From positions 1-11,998 of the forward strand of contig CAIVKT010000558.1 in the NCBI GenBank assembly GCA_903906615.1: DNA of 11,998 bases, written 5' to 3'. Shown here in pieces: positions 1-8,090 of this stretch. The DNA is from an uncultured Bacteroidota bacterium (lineage in GTDB: Bacteria > Bacteroidota > Bacteroidia > Chitinophagales > Chitinophagaceae). A model generated the notes under the pieces. It saw nothing but the letters and a program-made list of their open reading frames with translations. It made no database searches and was not told where the DNA came from. The position numbers and the translations under genes are program-made. Positions within the stretch are counted from its first letter, which is position 1. Each line of letters begins with the position of its first letter.

Positions 1-63
1 GATCTAATAGTAAAGAAGCCGAAGCCTGTGGTATATTGATCCATTTTCGAAAAATATTTTTCC

Positions 64-97
64 CCGGCGAGTCCCGTTTTTCAGCGGCACTCGCCGG
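64..97. other. GC-rich hairpin upstream of the glycosyltransferase gene
   Basis: CCGGCGAGT (64-72) is perfectly complementary to ACTCGCCGG (89-97). After one C/C mismatch, CCG (74-76) pairs with CGG (85-87), leaving an 8-nt loop. No T-run follows on the + strand and only a broken A/T stretch lies on the other side, so it is not a clear intrinsic terminator. It could end a gene lying left of the window or form part of the leader of the glycosyltransferase. The inverted repeat is seen directly; any role is inference. Confidence 0.6.
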
Positions 98-231
98 ATT
101 TGTGAAAGGATGGGAAAATGCGTTTAGATATTGCAATTTGTTCCACGAAACGAGTACTACACCCGCCAATTAACATTAAATCACTTTGCCACCAACGATT
201 TTACAACATAATCGCTTATTTTAGCACCCGA

Positions 232-1182
232 ATGACCCCCGATATATCCATCGTCATACCGCTGTACAATGAAGAGGAATCGCTGCCAGAGCTGGTGGCG
301 TGGATAGAGCGCGTATGCGCCGAAAATAAATTTTCGCACGAGGTAGTGATGGTAGATGATGGCAGTACCGATAGCAGTTGGAAGGTCATCAAGGGCCTTT
401 CTGCCCAATATCCTGCTATAAAGGCCATAAAATTCCAGCGCAACTATGGCAAAAGCCCCGCCTTATATGAAGGTTTCAAGGCTGCCGAAGGTAATGTGGT
501 CATTACCATGGATGCCGACCTGCAGGACAGCCCCGATGAGATCCCCGGGCTGTACAGCATGATCGTTAATGACGGCTTTGACCTCGTAAGCGGCTGGAAG
601 AAAGTGCGTTATGACAATACCTTTACCAAAAACCTGCCCTCCAAGCTCTATAATGGCGTTAACCGCTGGCTCAGCGGCATCAAGCTCCATGATATGAACT
701 GTGGCCTCAAAGCCTACAAGCGCAATGTGGTGAAGAGCATTGAGGTATATGGAGAGATGCACAGGTTCATACCCGTGCTGGCCAAGCACGCAGGTTTTAA
801 GAAAATAGGCGAGAAGGTGGTACAGCACAGGCCCCGCAAGTACGGCGTGTCCAAATTTGGCTGGGAGCGGTTTATCAATGGCTTCCTCGATCTGCTGTCT
901 ATACAGTTCGTCAGCCGGTTTGGTAAGAAGCCTATGCACCTGTTCGGGCTGCTGGGCACGCTCACATTTTTGCTTGGTTTTGTCATCGTTTTCTGGCTGC
1001 TCGTAGAGCGTATCCGCGAGGGTGCCAGTTTCGGGCTTACACACAAGATTGGCTTCTTCCTTGCGCCGCCTATTATGATCATGGGTACACTGTTTTTTCT
1101 TACCGGGTTTATATCAGAGTTGGTGGTACGCAATGCCGCCGACCGCAACGCCTATCTTACCGAAGAAAAAATACGGCTGTGA
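232..1182 (+). CDS. GtrB/DPM1-like family 2 glycosyltransferase, membrane-anchored
   Basis: Predicted to move a sugar from a nucleotide donor to a polyprenyl-phosphate lipid at the cytoplasmic face of the inner membrane, as bactoprenol glucosyltransferases and dolichol-phosphate mannose synthases do. The 316-aa product opens with the GT-A nucleotide-binding strand (IPLYNEE, residues 9-15), followed by DDGSTD (42-47) and the metal-binding DxD in DADLQD (94-99), with a YGVSK motif before the membrane part. Two hydrophobic segments near residues 238-260 and 273-298 match the two C-terminal helices of this subfamily, and the length is normal. The frame is open back to an ATG at 118, but those 38 extra residues resemble nothing in the family and family members start just before the first strand, so the ATG at 232 is preferred. 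No Shine-Dalgarno sequence is seen, as is usual in Bacteroidota. The exact sugar and acceptor cannot be read from sequence. The gene stands alone on this strand. Confidence 0.9.
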   Translation: MTPDISIVIPLYNEEESLPELVAWIERVCAENKFSHEVVMVDDGSTDSSWKVIKGLSAQYPAIKAIKFQRNYGKSPALYEGFKAAEGNVVITMDADLQDSPDEIPGLYSMIVNDGFDLVSGWKKVRYDNTFTKNLPSKLYNGVNRWLSGIKLHDMNCGLKAYKRNVVKSIEVYGEMHRFIPVLAKHAGFKKIGEKVVQHRPRKYGVSKFGWERFINGFLDLLSIQFVSRFGKKPMHLFGLLGTLTFLLGFVIVFWLLVERIREGASFGLTHKIGFFLAPPIMIMGTLFFLTGFISELVVRNAADRNAYLTEEKIRL

Positions 1183-1323
1183 GTATTGATGAGGATATTA
1201 TAACACCTGTTTGTCCGTAGTAATCAACGCTATCTCCTCAAATAGGGGGATTAACATTATTTTAGTTCCCCCGAGGCCGTTTTTCCATTTAATTCCTTCA
1301 ATTTTGCGCATCATTTATTTTTT

Positions 1324-3939
1324 ATGTATTTATTAAGAACTACGCTCATTTTTATATTGCTGGCAGTGGCAATACCCGCCTCTTTTGCCCAAACAGGAGG
1401 CCAGCCGACAACAGGAAGTGTAAAAGGCAAACTGACAGACGGAAAGAACCCTCTTTCATACGCCACTGTCACGCTGCTGCGTACTGATTCTACTGTGGTC
1501 AATGGCGATCTTTCCAAAGATGATGGCTCATTCAAAATAGCGCCAACCGGCATCGGCAGTTTCATCCTGCGAATAGAATATGTGGGTGTGGCCAGTAAAT
1601 TCATGTCCGTACAGGTTACACCCGACCAGTCGGATAAAGACCTCGGTAACATCAAGCTGGTATCTACCGAAAGTAAGCTGAAGGAGGTAGATGTAGTGGG
1701 CGAAAAGCCGATCATGGAACTGAAGGTGGACAAAAAAGTATTCAATGTAGAAAAGAACACCACCACAGCAGGCGGCAGCGCATCAGACGTGCTGCAAAAT
1801 GTACCCTCTGTGCAGGTGGATGCCGACGGCAATGTGAGCCTGCGCGGCAACAGTAGTGTAACTGTGCTGATAGATGGCAAGCCGGCCACACTGTTGGGTA
1901 GCGATGTGGCCTCTGCATTACAAAGCCTGTCGGCCAGCAGCATAGAAAGCGTGGAGGTGGTAACTAATCCATCAGCAAAGTATGACGCGCAGGGTACAGG
2001 TGGTATCATCAACATCATCACTAAGAAGGATGGCCGCTTTGGCATGAACGGCAACGTGACCCTGGGCGCAGGCACCAACGATAAGTACAATGCCAATTTC
2101 GGCCTCAATGCCCGTAAGGGCAAATGGAATGTGTTCGTAAACGGCAGCTACCGGGAGAACCATACCTACAACAATGTGATCACCAACAGGCACACCGACA
2201 GCGCTTCTTTTTACACTTACGAGCACGTGCCCCGCGTATTCAAAGGCTTCTTCAGTACTGTCGGCGCGTCTTACGACCCGGATAAGTATAACTCCCTCAC
2301 GCTCACTGAGAATGTGAATGTAATGAGCTTTGGGTACAATGATAACTCTATGTACAACACCTACAGTACCCCGAATTATACAGGCCCTATAGACAGTACC
2401 CAGAATAAGTATACCAACTTCAAGGTGAGTCCTTTGTCATTGTCTTCTTCGCTGGATTACAAGCATAAATTCAAGAAGAAGGATGAAGAGCTGAATGTGG
2501 ATGCGACCTTTGCTGTTACTACCATCACGCGCGTACAGAATTATACCACCATAAATACACCACAGGATATCGGAACGCCCAACCCTATATTTGAAAACTC
2601 GCCTGCCACAGGCGGCAACAACTCGCTGAACGTATGGGCAGATTATACAGACCCTTTATTTACCAAGAACGGCAAGCTGGGTTTGGGCTTTAAATCGCAG
2701 TTCTACAATTTCAACAGCAGCGGCAACCCTACTATTAGTTATGCTAATGGCACACCCGGCATAGACTACAGCCTCATCAGCGACTATAACTATAGCCAGC
2801 AGATACATGCAGCCTATGTGAACTGGAGTGACCAATTAGGCAAATTCAGCTATCAGTTGGGCCTGCGTGGCGAGGACGCGATTTATAATGGCAATGGCAA
2901 GTTGCCGAGCGGGACCAATTCCGCCAGTGATACCTCATTCAAGAACAGTTTTGTGAACCTGTTCCCGTCTGCCTTTATATCCTACCAGTTGCCAAACCAG
3001 CAGAGCATTTACCTCAACTACAGCCGCCGTACCAACAGGCCCAACTTTCAGCAGTTGCTGCCGTTCATAGACCTGTCGAACCCAGGGGTGCTCAATACCG
3101 GTAACCCAGCGCTGCTGCCCGAGTTCATAAACAATATCGAGTTCAGCTACAACAAACTGGACAATAAAGGCAATAACATTATACTGGGTGCCTACTACGC
3201 TTATACGCAGAACCTGATAGATAAGGTGACACAAAATATAACCACGGCAGAAGTACAGGAATACGGCGTATCTCCGGGTATACTCTTTTCCCGTCCTATC
3301 AACCTGACCTCCGGCAGCACTTACGGCGCTGAGGCTACAGGCCACCTGCAATTGCTGCCTATATGGGATGCCACCATCAATGCTAACTTTTTTGAGAATG
3401 TGCTGAATGTGCCTGCGGAATACAACCTCGGCAATACGAGTGGCTTCGCCTGGTTCTCCAAGCTGAATACCAACCTGAAATTGCCTGCGAATATCTCGCT
3501 CCAGGTCAATGTCAACTATGAATCGCCAAAGGTAGTAGCACAAGGCACCATCAGGGAAAGCTATTGGATGGACGTGGCGCTGCGCAAGAACTTCTTCAAG
3601 AACAAGGCTACCCTTGTACTCAACTGTTCAGATGTGTTCAAGACCCGTCAATTCATCACCGATTACACTGCGCCCTTCATCGAGGAATACAACAGGATAA
3701 AAGAAACAAGGATCGGCAATATATCGTTCACCTATCGCTTCGGAAAATCGGACCTCGGCAAAGCCGCTGCAGACAAACATAAGCCCGATGATAAGAAAAA
3801 ACTGGCCCCTGAGGAAGAAGACCGCGAAAAGAATATGAAGTCAGGTGATGATAATGACCAAAATGGTGGTGGTGGTCAGGGTGGCGCGCCGGCAGGTGGC
3901 AACAAAGGAAATGGCGGCGGTGGAGGCGCCGGCCATTAA
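1324..3939 (+). CDS. TonB-dependent-receptor-like outer membrane protein (CarboxypepD_reg + plug + OMP_b-brl_3)
   Basis: An 871-aa outer-membrane protein probably involved in uptake or surface functions; the substrate is unknown. Residues 1-22 form a signal peptide ending ASFA before Q. Residues about 33-113 look like the carboxypeptidase-D regulatory-like domain common on Bacteroidota receptors (VKGKLTDG, then a FRIEYVG-like end, here LRIEYVG). Residues about 130-237 form the plug (SDVLQNVPSVQVDADGNVSL, VTVLIDGKP, SVEVVTNPSAKYDAQGTGGI). The rest is a beta-barrel with the Asn/Tyr-rich strands of the OMP_b-brl_3 group, closing with the strand ISFTYRFG near residue 807. A 64-residue soluble tail follows: first charged (Lys/Asp/Glu), then glycine-rich. 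A weak promoter-like CAATTTTG box lies at 1299-1306, one mismatch from TAnnTTTG. No TonB box was identified. The DUF4197 gene follows after 40 bp, so the two are probably co-transcribed. Confidence 0.88.
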   Translation: MYLLRTTLIFILLAVAIPASFAQTGGQPTTGSVKGKLTDGKNPLSYATVTLLRTDSTVVNGDLSKDDGSFKIAPTGIGSFILRIEYVGVASKFMSVQVTPDQSDKDLGNIKLVSTESKLKEVDVVGEKPIMELKVDKKVFNVEKNTTTAGGSASDVLQNVPSVQVDADGNVSLRGNSSVTVLIDGKPATLLGSDVASALQSLSASSIESVEVVTNPSAKYDAQGTGGIINIITKKDGRFGMNGNVTLGAGTNDKYNANFGLNARKGKWNVFVNGSYRENHTYNNVITNRHTDSASFYTYEHVPRVFKGFFSTVGASYDPDKYNSLTLTENVNVMSFGYNDNSMYNTYSTPNYTGPIDSTQNKYTNFKVSPLSLSSSLDYKHKFKKKDEELNVDATFAVTTITRVQNYTTINTPQDIGTPNPIFENSPATGGNNSLNVWADYTDPLFTKNGKLGLGFKSQFYNFNSSGNPTISYANGTPGIDYSLISDYNYSQQIHAAYVNWSDQLGKFSYQLGLRGEDAIYNGNGKLPSGTNSASDTSFKNSFVNLFPSAFISYQLPNQQSIYLNYSRRTNRPNFQQLLPFIDLSNPGVLNTGNPALLPEFINNIEFSYNKLDNKGNNIILGAYYAYTQNLIDKVTQNITTAEVQEYGVSPGILFSRPINLTSGSTYGAEATGHLQLLPIWDATINANFFENVLNVPAEYNLGNTSGFAWFSKLNTNLKLPANISLQVNVNYESPKVVAQGTIRESYWMDVALRKNFFKNKATLVLNCSDVFKTRQFITDYTAPFIEEYNRIKETRIGNISFTYRFGKSDLGKAAADKHKPDDKKKLAPEEEDREKNMKSGDDNDQNGGGGQGGAPAGGNKGNGGGGGAGH

Positions 3940-3979
3940 TTAATTTGCCTATCTTTATACTACAGTAAAACAATTACTT

Positions 3980-4738
3980 ATGAGATTGATAAAGGAAGCA
4001 GTAGTCGTGATGGGCCTTGTTGCAGGCGTTGGGGGCACAGCACATGCCCAAATACTACGCGACTATGTAAGTGATGCGGATAAGACCTTTGAAAAAATGA
4101 AAAGCGGCAATAAGTCGGGCGGCGGCTCTTTATCCAGTGCCGACATTAGCGCCGGCCTGAAACAGGCTTTGCAGGTAGGCGCACAGAACGCTACCGGCAA
4201 GGTATCTGCCGTTAACGGCTTCTTTGGCAATGCCCTCATCAAAGTATTGATGCCACCTGAGGCCAAGAAGGTGGAGAACACCCTGCGCGAGGTAGGCCTG
4301 GGCAGCCAGGTAGATGATGCTATCCTTGCTATGAACCGTGCAGCCGAAGATGCCTCCGCAAAGGCCCTGCCTATATTCCTGGATGCCATCAAAAACATGT
4401 CTATACAGGATGGGCTGGCGATACTTAAAGGGGGTAACAATGCCGCTACCAACTATCTGAAACAAAAGACCTCAGCCGCGCTCACAGCCGCTTTCAGGCC
4501 GGTGATAGAGGAGTCGCTGGAGAAGGTGAATGCTACTAAATACTGGTCTACCGTATTCACTACTTACAACGAGCTGCCTACTACCTTCAATAAGATCAAC
4601 CCCGACCTGCCTGCCTATGTTACAGAACGCGCCCTCAATGGTGTATTTGTGTACATAGCCGATGAGGAGCAGAAGATACGCCTCAATCCGGCGGCGCGTG
4701 TCACCGACCTGCTCAAAAAGGTATTTGCCCAGCACTAA
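3980..4738 (+). CDS. Secreted DUF4197 family protein
   Basis: A 252-aa protein of the DUF4197 family, whose function is unknown. Residues 1-23 are a signal peptide (hydrophobic core VVVMGLVAGVGG, cleavage after AHA before Q), so it should reach the periplasm or envelope. The family pattern is visible in the mature part: LSSADISAGLKQAL near residue 50, a central helical stretch including MPPEAKKVENTLREVG, DGLAILKG, and the end region LNGVFVYIADEEQKIR with an invariant-looking DLLKKVF finish. The start at 3980 is supported by the signal peptide beginning there. It lies 40 bp after the receptor gene and is followed by a strong terminator, so it is probably the last gene of a two-gene unit, though nothing in the sequence shows that the products interact. 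Confidence 0.85.
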   Translation: MRLIKEAVVVMGLVAGVGGTAHAQILRDYVSDADKTFEKMKSGNKSGGGSLSSADISAGLKQALQVGAQNATGKVSAVNGFFGNALIKVLMPPEAKKVENTLREVGLGSQVDDAILAMNRAAEDASAKALPIFLDAIKNMSIQDGLAILKGGNNAATNYLKQKTSAALTAAFRPVIEESLEKVNATKYWSTVFTTYNELPTTFNKINPDLPAYVTERALNGVFVYIADEEQKIRLNPAARVTDLLKKVFAQH

Positions 4739-4797
4739 TACTGCCGGATATGCACATAGGTTTGGGTGTTGTGAAAAATTGTTATATATTGCACAGA

Positions 4798-4827
4798 AGG
4801 CCATCAACGCTGATGGCCTCTTTTTTT
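4798..4827 (+). terminator. Intrinsic terminator after the DUF4197 gene
   Basis: AGGCCATCA (4798-4806) pairs perfectly with TGATGGCCT (4811-4819) around an ACGC loop, followed by a C and seven T's (4821-4827). This is a canonical rho-independent terminator on the + strand, 59 bp after the DUF4197 stop and 16 bp before the next start. It separates the receptor/DUF4197 unit from the DUF349 gene. The minus strand lacks a T-run after the stem, so it should act in one direction. Confidence 0.92.
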
Positions 4828-4843
4828 AAAAGCCGTACTACCT

Positions 4844-6478
4844 ATGTTACAGGAACCAGTTACCTCTGATCTTTCCACCTGGTGGGACACACTGTCTTTC
4901 ACCGGCAAGGAATTATTCCGTCTCGATGAATCGGGCGATATTGTATTGCTCGCCGACAGCAACATCACCGGGCGTGTTATAGCCACTGTATCGGCAGAGA
5001 ACAGCGGTGCGGTATTGACCACCCTCCGGGAAAAATATGCCGCCACTGAGGCTAAGATATATGAGCTGGAAGTGGAATGGCTGGCCACAGACGACAAAAC
5101 AAAGCTGGCAGACAAGGTAGCGCAGGCCAAAGAATACCTGCAAACAGTTGCCGCGGTGGGCGATCTTAAAAAGCTGGCCCTGCTGGTACACGACTGGGAA
5201 CATACCATATACACGATCACAGAAGCCAACTACGCTGCCAAACTGAAGCTGGCCGAAATGGCTGAAAGCCTTGCTGAGAGCGAAGACTGGAAGAATGTAA
5301 CACAGATACTCAAAGACATAGGCGACAAATGGAAAGAGGCCGGCTATGTGAATAAAAGCCGCAACGAAAAGCTGTGGGCAAGGGTAGAAGCAGCGCGCAA
5401 AGTATTCCACGACCGCAAGCGCTTACAGCATAAGGAAGAGGAAAAAGACATGCTGCATAACCTGGACTTGAAAATAGACCTCGTAGAGCAGGCCGAATCT
5501 ATAGCAGCCTCCACCGACTGGAAAAAAACTACTGATACCTTCATCCGCCTCACCGAAGAATGGAAGACCATAGGCCACACCCTCAACAAAAAGAATGAAG
5601 AGCTTTGGCAGCGCTTTATTACTGCAAAGAATGTATTCTTCGACCGGAAGAAAGAACACTCGGGTAAGATACATATAGAGCAGCAAGCCAATTATGCCAT
5701 AAAGCAGGCCATCGTAGAAAAAGCAGAAGCCCTCAAAGAAAGCACAGACTGGGCGAAGACCACGCAGGCATACGCAGCCCTTAGCGAGGAGTGGAAGAAC
5801 ACCGGCCGTGTGCCAAAAGACAAGGGCGATGACCTCTGGACCGCCTTTAACGCAGCCAAAGACCAGTTCTTTGGCGCCAAAAAGTTGCATTTTGATGCGC
5901 AACGCAGTGTGCAGGAAGAAAACTACAAGCTCAAAAAAGAGATACACGACCGGGCGCAGTGGCTCAAGAACTCTACCCAGTGGGGCAATGCCTCTGCCGA
6001 ACTGAATGAGTTGTTTGAAGAATGGAAGACCATAGGCCCTATACCACACTCATACGGCGATGAGCTGTGGGAAGGCTTCATTGCTGCCCGCAAGCATTTC
6101 TTTGCCCGCAAAGATGCCAACCGCGAACAGCGCAGGCAGCAGGACGAAGAACAAAAAGCAGCCCGCATAGCACATGATAAAGCACAGGTACACAAGCTGT
6201 TTGCCGAGATAAAGGAAGAGGAAGAGAACCTCGCTGATTTTCATATCTCCATCAACAACATAACCCCCGGGAAAAAAGCAGCAGAGCTGAAAAGCCACCT
6301 TGAAAAATTGATCGCCGACACCACCGTGAAGATAAAGCGGATGAAGGAAAAGTACGAAGCCATAATGGCCGAAGACAAACCCAAAGAGCCGGCGGCCACA
6401 GCATCTGCACCAGAAGCTACAGTAGTATCGGTAGCAGAAACCGGCAACACGGAACAAACCCCGGAAGGAAATAATTAA
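4844..6478 (+). CDS. DUF349 repeat protein
   Basis: A 544-aa, cytoplasmic-looking protein with no signal peptide or membrane segment, made of charged helices. It carries four tandem DUF349 units. Each has a Trp in a (S/T)xDWxx-type helix (W149, W226, W303, W380), a second Trp in xxWKxxG, and a closing LWxxFxxAxxxFFxxKK-like motif (LWARVEAARKVF, LWQRFITAKNVFF, LWTAFNAAKDQFF, LWEGFIAARKHFF). The first Trp recurs every 77 residues exactly. The N-terminal 125 residues contain a more diverged helical region. Residues after about 430 form a Glu/Lys-rich helix, followed by an Ala/Pro/Thr-rich tail. DUF349 has no established biochemical role. The start at 4844 lies just after a terminator, so the gene needs its own promoter; a loose TTG / TATATATTG pair at 4762-4791 lies before the terminator and is not convincing. 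Confidence 0.88.
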   Translation: MLQEPVTSDLSTWWDTLSFTGKELFRLDESGDIVLLADSNITGRVIATVSAENSGAVLTTLREKYAATEAKIYELEVEWLATDDKTKLADKVAQAKEYLQTVAAVGDLKKLALLVHDWEHTIYTITEANYAAKLKLAEMAESLAESEDWKNVTQILKDIGDKWKEAGYVNKSRNEKLWARVEAARKVFHDRKRLQHKEEEKDMLHNLDLKIDLVEQAESIAASTDWKKTTDTFIRLTEEWKTIGHTLNKKNEELWQRFITAKNVFFDRKKEHSGKIHIEQQANYAIKQAIVEKAEALKESTDWAKTTQAYAALSEEWKNTGRVPKDKGDDLWTAFNAAKDQFFGAKKLHFDAQRSVQEENYKLKKEIHDRAQWLKNSTQWGNASAELNELFEEWKTIGPIPHSYGDELWEGFIAARKHFFARKDANREQRRQQDEEQKAARIAHDKAQVHKLFAEIKEEEENLADFHISINNITPGKKAAELKSHLEKLIADTTVKIKRMKEKYEAIMAEDKPKEPAATASAPEATVVSVAETGNTEQTPEGNN

Positions 6479-6504
6479 AAGGAGAATAGGTAACTACTGC
6501 AGCA

Positions 6505-6634
6505 GGTAGGGTCGGTAGCGTCAGCACGGTTGAAAACCGTCAGACGCGTTTTGGGACAGGTAAAGATGGTGTGGCTTTCAGGAGCAACGCGCCTCATCGC
6601 CATAACGGCTAACACCCAATAATTCCTACCCTAC
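6505..6634 (+). ncRNA. Candidate structured RNA in the gap before lutB
   Basis: Nested inverted repeats suggest a folded RNA. GTAGGGT (6506-6512) pairs with ACCCTAC (6628-6634) as a closing stem. GCGTC (6518-6522) pairs with GACGC (6543-6547). Inside it ACGGTT (6526-6531) pairs with AACCGT (6535-6540) around GAA, with an AGC/CA internal loop. CGCGTT (6545-6550) could instead pair with AACGCG (6586-6591), which competes with the GCGTC stem. TGGC (6572-6575) can pair with GCCA (6599-6602), and GGTGT (6568-6572) with ACACC (6612-6616). No plus-strand reading frame crosses it. It does not match any riboswitch, tRNA, tmRNA or SRP RNA that I recognise. The loop TTGAAAA is tRNA-Phe-like but no T-arm follows. 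The alternative is a 42-codon minus-strand reading frame (6475-6603) with no support. The pairing is seen; an RNA gene is inference. Confidence 0.33.
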
Positions 6635-6646
6635 TCACAATTAATT

Positions 6647-6664
6647 TATGTACGTTTGTACATA
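6647..6664 (+). promoter_or_regulatory. 18-bp palindrome over a promoter-like TAnnTTTG box
   Basis: TATGTAC (6647-6653) and GTACATA (6658-6664) form perfect 7-bp arms around GTTT. Within it, TACGTTTG (6651-6658) matches the Bacteroidota -7 consensus TAnnTTTG fully. A TTG at the expected -33 distance is absent, so the promoter is half-supported. Transcription would begin around 6665, giving a leader of about 50 nt before the ATG at 6714. A dyad covering the -7 box is the usual place for a repressor operator. The regulator is not encoded nearby. Confidence 0.42.
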
Positions 6665-6713
6665 CTGGTACGGCTTTTATACCCAACCATACATTGACTT
6701 TTTAATTTGCAAA

Positions 6714-8090
6714 ATGAGCGAGCAACAAAAAGTTTTTCTTGCCAAAAGTGAGATCAAAGCACACGACCTGGAGCATAAGCGCAAGGTTGCTTTCAACATA
6801 CAGAAATATAACGACAGCGTGGTGAAGGGCAAGCAGCAGTTTGCCCAATTGGAAGTAGCCCGCCGGAAAGCTAAGAACATTAAGTGGAAGGTGATCGAGA
6901 ACCTCGATAAATACCTGGAGCAATTCGAGAAGAATTTTACGGCCCGTGGCGGCAAGCTGATATGGGCTGAGAATGCAGAAGAAGCATTGCAGGCCGTATT
7001 GCAGATCTGCAACGAAAAGAACACGAAGCAGGTAGTTAAGGCCAAATCTATGGTGACGGAGGAAATACACCTTAACGACTTCCTCGCTGAGAATGGCATA
7101 GAATCGGTAGAGACCGACCTCGGCGAATACATCCAGCAACTGGATGGCGAGCCACCCTACCACATCGTGACCCCGGCCATGCACAAGAGCAAGGAAGATG
7201 TGGCGCGTGTGTTTCATGAAAAGCTGGGTACAGAACCCCACCTGACTCCGCCCGAAATAACGAAGATCGCCCGCAAAAACCTGCGCCAGAAGTACATCAC
7301 AGCCGAGGTGGGCATTACCGGTGGCAACTTCCTGCTGGCAGATGTGGGCGGTGTATGCGTGACGGAGAATGAAGGCAATGGCCGCCTCTGCACTACTTTC
7401 CCCAAGACACAGATATCCATTATAGGCATCGAAAAGCTGTTGCCGTCCATCAACGACCTGCACCTCTTCTGGCCATTACTCGCCACCTTTGGCACCGGGC
7501 AGAATGTGACCGTGTACAACACCATCTTTACCGGCCCGCGCAAGGCAGATGAAACAGACGGCCCCGAAGAAATGTACGTGATACTGCTGGACAATGGCCG
7601 CACCAACCTGCTGCGCAAAGAAGTGCGCGAGAGTATGTACTGCATCCGCTGCGGCAGTTGCCTCAATGCCTGCCCGGTGTATAAGAACATTGGCGGCCAT
7701 GCTTATGGCGCTACCTATAGCGGCCCTATAGGATCGGTCATCACCCCGCACCTGCAGGGCATGGAGGAGTATAAGCACCTGAGCTATGCCAGCAGCCTCT
7801 GCGGCAACTGCACCGAAGTATGCCCCGTGAAGATAAACATACACGAGATGCTGCTGGAGAACCGCGCCATAGCCACCGAAGAACGCCTGAACAACAACGT
7901 AGAGAACATCACCTGGACGCTTTGGAAGCAGGCCATGCTCAGCCGTAGGCTGATGAACATTGCCAGCCCTGCTATGAAAGGCAAGGTGATCAATAAGCTC
8001 TTCAGCGATAGCTGGGTGCGCCACCGCGGCCCGCTGCATTTTGCCGAATCGTCCTTCAACAAGATGTGGAAGGAGAGAAACAAGAACTGA
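6714..8090 (+). CDS. lutB: LutB-like LUD-domain iron-sulfur protein
   Basis: Related to LutB (YvfW) of the LutABC L-lactate oxidation system and E. coli YkgF: an electron-transfer subunit with an N-terminal LUD domain and ferredoxin-like clusters. The 458-aa length is close to the usual 475. The LUD part spans about residues 45-300 (AEVGITGGNFLLADVG, DGPEEMYVILLDNGR). The cluster motifs are C310-x2-C313-x2-C316-x3-C320-P and C363-x2-C366-x3-C370-P, as expected for a Fer4_8-type module, followed by a helical C-terminus. The frame is open to an ATG at 6648, but that ATG sits inside the palindrome/promoter-like box and its 22 extra residues are unlike the family, so 6714 is chosen. The usual partners LutA and LutC are not adjacent; instead the stop overlaps the start of a polysaccharide deacetylase gene (TGATG). 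The biochemical role in lactate use is inferred from family only. Confidence 0.85.
   Translation: MSEQQKVFLAKSEIKAHDLEHKRKVAFNIQKYNDSVVKGKQQFAQLEVARRKAKNIKWKVIENLDKYLEQFEKNFTARGGKLIWAENAEEALQAVLQICNEKNTKQVVKAKSMVTEEIHLNDFLAENGIESVETDLGEYIQQLDGEPPYHIVTPAMHKSKEDVARVFHEKLGTEPHLTPPEITKIARKNLRQKYITAEVGITGGNFLLADVGGVCVTENEGNGRLCTTFPKTQISIIGIEKLLPSINDLHLFWPLLATFGTGQNVTVYNTIFTGPRKADETDGPEEMYVILLDNGRTNLLRKEVRESMYCIRCGSCLNACPVYKNIGGHAYGATYSGPIGSVITPHLQGMEEYKHLSYASSLCGNCTEVCPVKINIHEMLLENRAIATEERLNNNVENITWTLWKQAMLSRRLMNIASPAMKGKVINKLFSDSWVRHRGPLHFAESSFNKMWKERNKN

Noticed and set aside
118..231. 38-residue N-terminal extension of the glycosyltransferase
   Set aside because: The residues resemble no part of the family, and the normal GT2 first strand begins just after the ATG at 232.
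463..1148. Long minus-strand open frames inside the glycosyltransferase and similar shadows in other genes
   Set aside because: They overlap well-supported genes in other frames and have no recognisable protein features.
1245..1272. GGGGGA / TCCCCC inverted repeat with a later T5 run, possible terminator after the glycosyltransferase
   Set aside because: The loop is 16 nt, the stem only 6 bp, and the T-run is separated by GAGGCCG, so it is not a credible intrinsic terminator.
4762..4791. TTG and TATATATTG as a promoter for the DUF349 gene
   Set aside because: Transcription would start at the terminator hairpin, and the box fits TAnnTTTG poorly.
6505..6560. tRNA-like anticodon arm (loop TTGAAAA)
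   Set aside because: Only a 4-bp fit to an anticodon stem in tRNA register, with no D-arm/acceptor pairing and no GGTTCRANTCC T-arm downstream.
6475..6603. 42-codon minus-strand reading frame (starts MAMRRVAPES) across the gap before lutB
   Set aside because: A frame this short can stay open by chance, it overlaps the DUF349 stop and the inverted repeats, and has no signal peptide, domain or start signal. Conservation at protein level would revive it.
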